The notes under the pieces are model-generated. The model searched no databases and was not told where the DNA came from. It saw nothing but the letters and a program-made list of their open reading frames with translations. From an uncultured Lachnospiraceae bacterium (lineage in GTDB: Bacteria; Bacillota; Clostridia; Lachnospirales; Lachnospiraceae): a stretch of DNA of 58,510 nucleotides. A program made the translations under genes and the position numbers. This document shows positions 16,023 to 23,911 of the stretch, in pieces; within the stretch, counting starts at the first letter, position 1, and the number at the start of each line of letters is the position of its first letter. Location of the stretch: the NCBI GenBank assembly GCA_910588885.1, contig CAJUSQ010000001.1, positions 1-58,510 of the forward strand, read 5' to 3'.

Positions 16023-17468
16023 TTAGAATCCTTCCATTCCCAGGGCTTTGCAGATTTCATTCCGGAATCCGTCATACTGCTGACAGAATTCTTCGGGGGT
16101 CAGCTCTCCCATATATACTTCCTGCATCAGAGAAATGAAGGTATCCCAATCCTGCCCCTGAATCACTGCATTATGAGCGACATGTACGCCATAAGTTCCG
16201 TCAGAAAGCTTTTCCATCAGATTCTTGGAGGAGTCACAGATGGTATTGCTCACCACATCTTTGAAAATGGAAGAGGAACCAAGCCCGTCGTAGAAGATCT
16301 GCAGGTTTTCCGGCTGGGCACACCAATTGAAGAAATGCTTCGCCAAATCCAGATTTGCACTGTCTTTGCTTGCATATAATTCGCAGCAGGTCGACATGTA
16401 AATCGTATCATTTTCTCCGATGAAGTAGGGAATCAGCTCCAGTTTATCTGAAGTCCCTTCCCCGTAAGTGGTATCCATGGTCGTCATCCAGGAGGTAAGC
16501 CCGATGTTGAACCCGCACTCATCGCTTGCCACCGCATCCATCATACCGTCCCAGGTATGGGACATGAAATTGTCGCCGAAATAGCCTTTTTCCGCCCAGT
16601 CCCCGATATCCGCAAGCATGGCCTTAAAGCTTTCACTGGCTTCATAATTGGTCTGGTTCGTATTGAATTTTGTAATCAAATCTTCGTCCTTCTGAAGATC
16701 CGCATGTACGCCGGAGGAAGTAATATTTCCGCACATCCAGGCATCCCCTGCCCCGCTGTAGAAGGGAATATAGCCTTTTTCCTTCAATACTTCAAAGCAG
16801 TGAATCAGTTCTTCCTTGGAAGTGGGGACTTCCAGCCCGCAGTCTCCAAGAACTTTTTTGTTGGCACAGAAGCCCCAATAATCCTGGGAAGCCAAAGGAA
16901 GCCCATACAGCTTTCCGTCACTGTATTCAAATCCGCTGGTATCGCTTAAGCTTTGCACCCAGGGCTCTTCTGACATATCCGCCAGCATCTCGCTGGCCCT
17001 CATATAAGTCAATTCCATGGGTGAAGCGGAATTCATCGTAATATCTGCCAGTTCTCCGGTGGAAAACTGGGATTTGATCACTTCGGAAGCGGTATCGGCC
17101 GGAAGGATGTTGACCTCGATCTCAACCCCGAATTCTTCCATATACTTATCCACCAGCGTCTGATAGGGGGGATGCCACCAGTCTTCCGCAGAGGTGATGG
17201 TGAGCTTCCTGCCCTCCAGATCTTCCTTTGTCATACTGTAGATGTCTTTGGAGCCGCCTGCCTCATTCTGAGCTTTGCCGTCGTCTTTATTCTCTGCTCC
17301 GCCGTTGGCGTCCTTGTTTTCCCCGCCTGCTTCGCTGCCGCTCTGCTTCTCATTTCCCGCATTCCCCTGGCTGCCTTCTTCCTTGCCGCCGCATCCAGCC
17401 AGACTGCCCGTAAGCATTGCACCGATGGCCAGAGCCGCAATGATTTTCATAACGCTTTTCTTTTTCAT
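16023..17468 (-). CDS. extracellular sugar-binding lipoprotein of an ABC importer
   Basis: A 481-residue solute-binding protein. A signal peptide ends in the lipobox LAGC, with Cys26 as the lipidation site. It is followed by a Gly/Asn/Glu/Lys-rich linker to about residue 75, then a family 1-type binding fold (KLTITSAEDWWHPP; later KLYGLPLASQDYWG). It is the first gene of the carbohydrate operon and should set its specificity, probably for an oligosaccharide. Upstream there is a TTTCAT-17-TACAAT promoter with a cre-like site near the transcription start, and the divergent YesM/YesN pair probably activates it. Confidence 0.9.
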   Translation of the reverse strand: MKKKSVMKIIAALAIGAMLTGSLAGCGGKEEGSQGNAGNEKQSGSEAGGENKDANGGAENKDDGKAQNEAGGSKDIYSMTKEDLEGRKLTITSAEDWWHPPYQTLVDKYMEEFGVEIEVNILPADTASEVIKSQFSTGELADITMNSASPMELTYMRASEMLADMSEEPWVQSLSDTSGFEYSDGKLYGLPLASQDYWGFCANKKVLGDCGLEVPTSKEELIHCFEVLKEKGYIPFYSGAGDAWMCGNITSSGVHADLQKDEDLITKFNTNQTNYEASESFKAMLADIGDWAEKGYFGDNFMSHTWDGMMDAVASDECGFNIGLTSWMTTMDTTYGEGTSDKLELIPYFIGENDTIYMSTCCELYASKDSANLDLAKHFFNWCAQPENLQIFYDGLGSSSIFKDVVSNTICDSSKNLMEKLSDGTYGVHVAHNAVIQGQDWDTFISLMQEVYMGELTPEEFCQQYDGFRNEICKALGMEGF

Positions 17469-17538
17469 ACTTTTCTCCTTTCCAACTGCCTGTCATACAC
17501 TGGTCTTCTCCATGAAAAAGTGACTACTTTACTGATAA

Positions 17539-17552
17539 AATCACCGCTTTCA
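17539..17552 (-). promoter_or_regulatory. candidate cre (CcpA-binding) site
   Basis: On the minus strand TGAAAGCGGTGATT matches 12 of 14 positions of the consensus TGWAANCGNTNWCA. It lies just downstream of the predicted start point of the binding-protein promoter, where bound CcpA would block transcription. Confidence 0.35.
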
Positions 17553-17561
17553 TTTGTATAT

Positions 17562-17590
17562 ATTGTACAGTTTTGTAACAGGAAATGAAA
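17562..17590 (-). promoter_or_regulatory. probable promoter of the carbohydrate operon
   Basis: TTTCAT (17585-17590) and TACAAT (17562-17567) on the minus strand are separated by 17 nt. The weak -35 fits a promoter needing an activator such as the divergent YesN-like regulator. The predicted start near 17555 leaves a leader of about 87 nt. Confidence 0.45.
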
Positions 17591-17734
17591 TGGATATTTT
17601 TAATTCTACCCATGTACATTTTTAATATATTGTCTCCCTTTATGCAATTGGTATACGATCCTGGCAAAAATTTAAAGTAGCAATTTCAGGCCGCCTATGC
17701 TATACTTTTTTCATCTTTTACAGGAGAGAGAATC

Positions 17735-19621
17735 ATGATAAGACCCAGACTGAAAAAATACTTTTGGCGGAAAATGGTGGTCACCAATTGTCTGTTCCTG
17801 CTCTTTGTTGTAGCAATCTTCACGGGAATCCGATACCGAACCACCATCGCCGCAATCCGGAATGCTGCCGAGGATGTCTTGGTACAGTACGCCAACACTA
17901 ACACCAGTCAGTTTCAGCTAATATTTGACGACATGTCCAGGCTGACATTAAATCTGGCCGTTTCGGATCTGACCGGAGATATTTTAAGAAGCGCCAATAC
18001 CTACCATGGCTCTAATAATTATTTTGAAAGCGCCCAGGCAAAGCGGCGCCAATTGATGAATATGATGCAGCAGATGGCGGGCCCCAATCTTGTAAAAAGC
18101 AGTATTTCCATTCTTTCTGCAAAGGGGGATTATGTCTTGCTGGATGTTTATCCTTCCCTTCTTTTATGCAGGAATGAAATGCAGGAGCTGTCCAGGCTGG
18201 ACCAGTTTCAGGGAAAGACCCCTTACAAATTAATATCCAAATCCGAAGCGGATTCCTACGGCCGGACCGATACGCCCATGTTTTCTTATGCCCGGAAAAT
18301 TTCCGACGAGTATAGGGTCCTGGGATATGTGGAATACCAGAAACCGGCTTCCGACCTGGACGATATTTTCTGCAGCTCCTCGGAAACCTTCCAAATGGTT
18401 TCCCTTGTGGCCCATGGAGAAGAATGGTTCTACCTTTCCGATCCGCAGTTTTCCGATCCGGACATTCTGCTTCCCGCCCTGCGCCAGAAGGAACCGGGCC
18501 AGGCAGTCACTACGGTTTCCCTGGAACAGGGCTCTTACCTGGTATACCATACTTCTGTTCCAGGCCATGGCTTCGACATTTACACCTTGCTGCCGGAAAG
18601 CTATTATACCCAGCGGGTTTGGGGGGAATTAAAGCTTCTGATTGCCCAAAGCATTCTCCTTTTGCTGTCCATGCTGTTTTTCATCCTGCTGATTTCCAAG
18701 CAGATTTATAAGCCGGTCCGGAACCTGCGCCATAAAATAGAACACCTGGAGCTGGACAACATCCGGCCCGGCCCGGAGCTTTCGGAACACGCAGACGAAA
18801 TCGAGCTTTTCAATCATGTATTTGCAGAAATGGTCGCCCGGATCAAACGCCAGAACGACCAGCTGCTTCAGCAGAAAATACGGGAGCTGCAGGTTTCTTA
18901 CCGGGCCCTGCAGGCCCAGGTCAGCCCCCACTTCCTGTATAACACCCTGTATCTCATCGGCTTAAAGGGCGAGGAACACGAGGTTCCGGAAATTCTTGAC
19001 ATGTGCTCCTGTCTGACCCACATGATGGGGTACTGTGTGGATCTGAAAAACGACCAGGTCCCCTTATCCCGGGAATTAGAATACATGAACAACTATTTGC
19101 TGCTGATGAAATACCGTTACCTTGATAAGCTGGAATACGAGCTGGATATCGAAGAATCTGTGAAAACCCTGCCGGTTCCCAAATTTATCCTGCAGCCCCT
19201 GATTGAAAACTGCTTCACCCACGGTTTTAAAAACTGCGGCGCCGAAAAATACCGTATTCTTTTTTCTCTGAAGCAAGCCAAAGATACCTGGACCCTGTTA
19301 ATTGAAGATAACGGAAACGGATTTTCTCCGGAAGAGGAAGAACGGGTGCAGAAGGACATTGGGTTTGTACAGCAGTCCATTGAACACCCCAACGCGAAAT
19401 TTGTCAGCGAAATTACCGGAATCGGTTTAATCAATACCTACGCCCGGCTCTTTATCAGTTTTTCCAAACAAGTAACCCTTAGAGTGGGCACAAGCAGGCT
19501 CTCCGGCGGATTTGTGGAAATCACCTGCCCCATTGTTATGGACAGCCGGCCCGGCGGATTAAGCTCCGGGCCCACCGATCCACCCGGCCCGAAAGGAGGA
19601 AGCGACAAATGGAACCCTTAA
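17735..19621 (+). CDS. YesM-type sensor histidine kinase
   Basis: A 628-residue membrane kinase sensing an external signal, probably sugar-related. The first span lies near residues 13-34 and the second near 293-318 (AQSILLLLSMLFFILLI), with a 260-residue extracytoplasmic domain between. A HAMP linker follows, then the His_kinase domain with QAQVSPHFLYNTLYLIG (phospho-acceptor His) and a HATPase domain (FILQPLIENCFTHGF, EDNGNGFSPEE). It starts after GGAGAG. Its end overlaps the regulator gene by 13 nt. It is divergent from the carbohydrate operon, the usual arrangement for YesM/YesN control of uptake genes. Confidence 0.92.
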   Translation: MIRPRLKKYFWRKMVVTNCLFLLFVVAIFTGIRYRTTIAAIRNAAEDVLVQYANTNTSQFQLIFDDMSRLTLNLAVSDLTGDILRSANTYHGSNNYFESAQAKRRQLMNMMQQMAGPNLVKSSISILSAKGDYVLLDVYPSLLLCRNEMQELSRLDQFQGKTPYKLISKSEADSYGRTDTPMFSYARKISDEYRVLGYVEYQKPASDLDDIFCSSSETFQMVSLVAHGEEWFYLSDPQFSDPDILLPALRQKEPGQAVTTVSLEQGSYLVYHTSVPGHGFDIYTLLPESYYTQRVWGELKLLIAQSILLLLSMLFFILLISKQIYKPVRNLRHKIEHLELDNIRPGPELSEHADEIELFNHVFAEMVARIKRQNDQLLQQKIRELQVSYRALQAQVSPHFLYNTLYLIGLKGEEHEVPEILDMCSCLTHMMGYCVDLKNDQVPLSRELEYMNNYLLLMKYRYLDKLEYELDIEESVKTLPVPKFILQPLIENCFTHGFKNCGAEKYRILFSLKQAKDTWTLLIEDNGNGFSPEEEERVQKDIGFVQQSIEHPNAKFVSEITGIGLINTYARLFISFSKQVTLRVGTSRLSGGFVEITCPIVMDSRPGGLSSGPTDPPGPKGGSDKWNP

Positions 19622-21141
19622 ATCTGATTATTGTGGAAGACGAGCCGGCGATCCTCCAGGGAATCGTCATGTTAGTCCGCCGCATCGAACTGCCCCTTTC
19701 CATTACCGGAACCTATTCCAACGGCCGGGAAGCCCTGGACGATTTGGCCCATTCCCGCCCGGATATTGTCATGACTGATGTCCAGATGCCGGTCATGTCC
19801 GGGCTTGCGCTGGTAGAAGCCATGAAAGCCCAGGGCCATCCGGCAGAATATATCATCCTAAGCGGCTATGCGGAATTTGAATATGCCCAGTCGGCACTGA
19901 CCTTGGGCGTACATCATTATTTACTGAAATCCCCCAGCATCCGCGAGCTGAAGGAAGCCTTATCCTCGGTCTGTGAAAAGGTCCTCTCCCGGCGGTACGA
20001 CAAATACCGACGGTATTTTCAGGATTTACTGTTTCAGCAGTTCCATCCCCATACCAACCTTCCCCATACGGAGGGAATGTGTCTCCGTATCTTTTTGTAC
20101 ACCCTGGGCCCTTTGCTGGAAAAGCTCCCGGCGGAATCGGACTCCTACCGGAACCACATCAGCAAGACAAAAACCCTGGAACTGATTACCCGGAATTTTC
20201 CGGAAAGCAAGGGCCATATCTGGATTTTAAACGGCTATTCCCCAAACACAAAGATTCTCCTGTCCTCGGCGGAAGGAAAGCTGCCGCCCGCAGCCCTCTA
20301 TCAGCTTCTGCAGCAGCAGACGAAAGACAGCAAACTTCCCGTAACCCTAACCTGCCTTCCCAAAACAGAAGATATTCCCGGCCTTCGGGATACCCTGCTG
20401 TATGCCATGAAATATCTTCAGAAATCCATTCAATTTGGAAAAAGCCAGCTCCTTACCGTTACTGCCGAACATCCGGTTTCCGTTATTGACACCTTATCCC
20501 AGTCGGAGCGGGAAATGCTCTATAAGGCATTCCAGGCCAAACGTCCGGAGCTGCTGGTCAAGCAGTATCGCTTTTTTGCAAAAACCTGGACGGAGCAGGG
20601 CTACAGCCAGGCAGAATGCACGGCTCTGACCCGGCGCTGCCTGACGGAAATCTGTCTCCAGCTTCCAAAAGAAGAAGGCGCTGCATTAGAAGAAACCGCC
20701 TTAAGCCAATTGTCCCAAATCACGGCCCGGGCCAAATCCTACGAAGGCTTTTTCGAGGACTGCAGCCAGCTGATCGAAACGATCTTAAATAATTCCAACC
20801 GTTTTTCCGGCGATAGCCTGGTAGCGGACATCGTGGAACAGCTGTATCGGTACATCCTTACTAATTTTACCAAAGAGGTGGATGTCAATGCCTTTTCCCG
20901 AAGCCACGGCTACCATCCGGTATATTTGATCACGCAGTTCACCAAGATCCAAAAAATCTCACCCTCTAAGCTGGTCACTCAGCTTAGGATGAAGCAGGCC
21001 AAGGAAATGCTGCTTTCCACGGATCTGAGTCTGAAGGATATTGCGGATGCCGTAGGATATTACGATGTATCCTATTTCAGCCGTGTATTTAAGGAGCGGG
21101 AAGGAATCAGTCCGGGAAATTTCCGAAAAGAACATCAGTAA
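19609..21141 (+). CDS. YesN-type response regulator with AraC DNA-binding domain
   Basis: A 510-residue regulator. The N-terminal receiver (LIIVEDEPAILQGIV) has its phospho-acceptor Asp in RPDIVMTDVQMPVMSG. A long middle part of about 270 residues has no recognised motif. The C-terminal AraC/XylS double helix-turn-helix ends with DIADAVGYYDVSYFSRVFKE. It overlaps the kinase gene and is surely its partner. The likely target is the divergent sugar importer and hydrolase operon starting at 17468, whose promoter has a poor -35. A large hairpin follows the stop. Confidence 0.92.
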   Translation: MEPLNLIIVEDEPAILQGIVMLVRRIELPLSITGTYSNGREALDDLAHSRPDIVMTDVQMPVMSGLALVEAMKAQGHPAEYIILSGYAEFEYAQSALTLGVHHYLLKSPSIRELKEALSSVCEKVLSRRYDKYRRYFQDLLFQQFHPHTNLPHTEGMCLRIFLYTLGPLLEKLPAESDSYRNHISKTKTLELITRNFPESKGHIWILNGYSPNTKILLSSAEGKLPPAALYQLLQQQTKDSKLPVTLTCLPKTEDIPGLRDTLLYAMKYLQKSIQFGKSQLLTVTAEHPVSVIDTLSQSEREMLYKAFQAKRPELLVKQYRFFAKTWTEQGYSQAECTALTRRCLTEICLQLPKEEGAALEETALSQLSQITARAKSYEGFFEDCSQLIETILNNSNRFSGDSLVADIVEQLYRYILTNFTKEVDVNAFSRSHGYHPVYLITQFTKIQKISPSKLVTQLRMKQAKEMLLSTDLSLKDIADAVGYYDVSYFSRVFKEREGISPGNFRKEHQ

Positions 21142-21159
21142 TACAAAAAACCACAAAAA

Positions 21160-21257
21160 AGGACTGCCGAAAAATCGCCGCTATATACAGAATATGGCCT
21201 GGGCACCTTCGTGCCGCACCCATAAATCGTATATCAGCTGCATTTTTCAGCAGTCCT
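21160..21257. terminator. long hairpin between convergent genes, likely terminator of the SGNH gene
   Basis: Outer arms 21160-21175 and 21242-21257 pair over 16 positions with one mismatch, and a small GGCAC-CTTC-GTGCC hairpin lies inside. On the minus strand the stem is followed by T-rich runs. It therefore fits a terminator for the SGNH gene better than for the regulator gene. The size is unusual for a simple terminator. Confidence 0.5.
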
Positions 21258-21303
21258 CTATTATGCTGTCCACTGGATGATCCGTCTTTCCCGGAACACA
21301 TCC

Positions 21304-22359
21304 TTACTGCGGCCGCATCCTGGCGTGGGCTAAGATCCATTCCACCCAGGAAGGATAATATTTTCCCAGCAAATGGGTACTGTCTGCCGTATAATCGGCG
21401 CCCAGATTCCCTTCTCCGTCGTCAAAAATCTCGTTGGCATCCAGGTAGAACCGGGTTCGGTTATCGGCCAAAGCGCCTACCGCCTGGTTGAAACGGTCAA
21501 TGCTCTCATTGGTATAAATCGAACCATCCTCGGACTTTTCCTTGGAAACACGCAGGTTCGCCTGAATAAACACATATGCCCCCGGCTGCAGTTCCTGAAT
21601 CCGGGCCGTCACTTCACTAAATTTAGCCACGGTGCTGTCAAAATTGTATCCCAGCTCATTGATTCCCAGCATCAGATAGATCTTCCCAAACTGGCGTTCG
21701 CTCAAAAGTGTTTCCAACAGCTTCTTTTCCCCGGAAACCAGCTTGAATTCCTTCTCAAAAAGCTGATAAACATCCATTCCGGTATCCGCCGCAATCTCCG
21801 CATTGCCCAGACCCCCGTATTCCCGTAAGCCTACGGTTCGGGAATCCCCGATAAACAGTGCGTCGTCAAAATAGGATGCATCTGCCGTATACATAGCCGG
21901 TTCCTGGTTATCATCCGCCGTTCCCTCTGTTCCGCCTGCTTCTCCGGCCTCCGGGGCAGGGTCTGCAGCAGGATCTGCCGGTGACTGTTCCGGCTGCGGG
22001 GTCCCCGGTTCCTGGCCGGCGCGATCCGTCCCGCTCCCGTCCGGATTCCGGGGTTCTTCGTCCGGCCCCATTACCCGGTCACCCACAATCCTAATTACCC
22101 GGTCTGCCATCTGGTCTTCTTTCGAAACCGGAGCCTGCCCCTCCTCCGGCATCTGGGCCATTTCCGGCCCCTGGAAATTCCCCTCCGGCCCTGCATATGC
22201 GGATGCCTGGACACTCTCCGTAGACATGGAGGGCGGCAGGGCAATTCCGGCTCCAGCATCCGGAAGTGCATTTGCTGTCCACACAACTGCCGCCAGTATA
22301 AAGCTGCTCCCCAACAATACGGTATAAGGACATTTTCTTTTGTTCTTCTTCTTTTTCAT
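21304..22359 (-). CDS. membrane-anchored SGNH/GDSL-family hydrolase or O-acyltransferase
   Basis: A 351-residue protein. One N-terminal membrane span (residues 13-33) is followed by a Pro/Glu/Ala-rich linker to about residue 155 and an extracytoplasmic SGNH domain. Block I is FIGDSRTVGL (catalytic Ser), block III is GINELGYN, and the Asp/His pair is in DSTHLL. It starts 12 bases after the MBOAT gene and follows it in the same operon. By analogy with AlgI/AlgJ-type and other MBOAT/SGNH pairs, it probably moves acetyl groups onto a cell-wall or exported polysaccharide. An esterase role is the alternative. Confidence 0.78.
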   Translation of the reverse strand: MKKKKNKRKCPYTVLLGSSFILAAVVWTANALPDAGAGIALPPSMSTESVQASAYAGPEGNFQGPEMAQMPEEGQAPVSKEDQMADRVIRIVGDRVMGPDEEPRNPDGSGTDRAGQEPGTPQPEQSPADPAADPAPEAGEAGGTEGTADDNQEPAMYTADASYFDDALFIGDSRTVGLREYGGLGNAEIAADTGMDVYQLFEKEFKLVSGEKKLLETLLSERQFGKIYLMLGINELGYNFDSTVAKFSEVTARIQELQPGAYVFIQANLRVSKEKSEDGSIYTNESIDRFNQAVGALADNRTRFYLDANEIFDDGEGNLGADYTADSTHLLGKYYPSWVEWILAHARMRPQ

Positions 22360-22371
22360 CGTTTTTCCTCA

Positions 22372-23778
22372 TTAGAATTGATAATATAGGAACGGGTCAT
22401 CCATTCCCAAATACATACAATATACGCACATCCAAAACAGTACCACCAACCCGAGGGTTACCGGAAACGAATACTTCTTGGCTTCATAAAATTTCCTGGG
22501 AAGCCCGGTACAGCAAAGCAGCCCCCCTGCCAAAGGCCAGAAACAGGCGATCCCATACTTCAGAAAATCCCCATAGAACACGGCTTCCCCGGTCTGTCCG
22601 AAAAACGGGAACAGGCGGCTTAGATACATCCAAAGCTGCTGCAAATCCACCACGGCAAATATCAGCCAGGACAGCGGAATCAGAAGGATCATATAAAGAT
22701 GCCCCAGCACGGGCACCCGGTCCAATACCTTCTTCCATCCCAGCTTTTCAATGGAAATAATCACGAAAATAGAAAATCCCCACAGTACAAAATTCCAGCT
22801 GGCCCCATGCCATAACCCTGTTAAAATCCAAACCAGAAATAAATTCCGAATCACCCATTTCCGGTTGCCGCCCAGAGGAATATAGACATATTCCCGAAAC
22901 CAGCTTCCCAGTGTAATATGCCAGCGCCGCCAGAATTCCGTCATGGAACGGGATAAATAGGGATTCCGGAAATTGTCCGGAAATTCAAAGCCCATAATCC
23001 GCCCCAGGCCCTTCGCCATCAGGGAATACCCGTAAAAGTCAAAATAAATCTGAAAAGTATAAGCCACGATCCCAAGCCAGGCCAGGGGACAGGAAATACT
23101 TTCAAAGCCGATGGCATTTACCTGGCTCCACACACCTCCTACCCGGTTGGCAATCAGCACCTTCAGAGCCAGCCCGATCGTAAATTCCCTCAGGCCCTCT
23201 TCCAGGTTCCGCAAGGAATGCTCCCGGCTTTTCAGCTGTTCCTGTACCTGATTATAGGTCACAATCGGCCCCGCAATCAACTGGGGAAACATGCACAAAT
23301 ACGTCCCCAGGGTCAAAAGGGAACGTTCCGCCTTCACCCGTTCCCAGTATACATCAATCAGATAGGAGCTGATTTGAAAGGTATAAAAACTGATTCCGAT
23401 GGGAAGCACCAGTTCCGCAAAGGGCAGCCTGGTTTCCACATCCAGCCTTCCCAGGATCCGGTTTATATTCCCACTGATAAAATCCAAATATTTAAATACA
23501 AACAGGCTGCCCAGGTTCCAGGCAAGCCCCAGTACCAGCCATACCTTCTTTCTTCCTTTTCCACGGCTCCTTGCAACGCAGCGGGCCGCCAGATAATTTA
23601 CGAGAATGGAAATCAGCATCAACAGTACATAAGCGGGGTGCTCCCGTACCCCATAGTAATAAAAAATCAGGCTTGCCGCCAATATTACCGCATTTTTCCA
23701 CGCCCTCGGAGCCAAAAAATAAACCGCCAGAAATACCGGCAGAAAATAAAATACGAATGTAAAACTGCTAAATACCAT
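22372..23778 (-). CDS. MBOAT family membrane-bound O-acyltransferase (AlgI/DltB-like)
   Basis: A 468-residue multi-span membrane protein. The family core is visible as MTEFWRRWHITLGSW and then GLWHGASWNFVLWG, which holds the catalytic His. Members carry acyl groups across the membrane for alginate, cellulose or peptidoglycan O-acetylation, or for teichoic acid D-alanylation. No dlt genes are nearby. The SGNH partner downstream points instead to polysaccharide or peptidoglycan O-acetylation. The ATG at 23778 follows AGAGGT at good spacing and gives the typical MVFSSF start; the frame opens six codons earlier. Confidence 0.88.
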   Translation of the reverse strand: MVFSSFTFVFYFLPVFLAVYFLAPRAWKNAVILAASLIFYYYGVREHPAYVLLMLISILVNYLAARCVARSRGKGRKKVWLVLGLAWNLGSLFVFKYLDFISGNINRILGRLDVETRLPFAELVLPIGISFYTFQISSYLIDVYWERVKAERSLLTLGTYLCMFPQLIAGPIVTYNQVQEQLKSREHSLRNLEEGLREFTIGLALKVLIANRVGGVWSQVNAIGFESISCPLAWLGIVAYTFQIYFDFYGYSLMAKGLGRIMGFEFPDNFRNPYLSRSMTEFWRRWHITLGSWFREYVYIPLGGNRKWVIRNLFLVWILTGLWHGASWNFVLWGFSIFVIISIEKLGWKKVLDRVPVLGHLYMILLIPLSWLIFAVVDLQQLWMYLSRLFPFFGQTGEAVFYGDFLKYGIACFWPLAGGLLCCTGLPRKFYEAKKYSFPVTLGLVVLFWMCVYCMYLGMDDPFLYYQF

Positions 23779-23823
23779 ATAGGTAACCTCTTTCAATCCT
23801 TATACTATTATTTTACAAAAAAA

Positions 23824-23846
23824 GCCAGGTTTTGCAAGTACCTGGC
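23824..23846 (-). terminator. intrinsic terminator of secA
   Basis: A 7-bp stem (GCCAGGT/ACCTGGC) with a 9-nt loop is followed on the minus strand by seven T residues. It lies 65 bp after the secA stop and separates it from the MBOAT gene. Confidence 0.8.
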
Positions 23847-23911
23847 CCTTTTTAATATATTAATTATATATGAACTGATTTTGCACGCAGTTGTAACATT
23901 TCCGGATTTCT

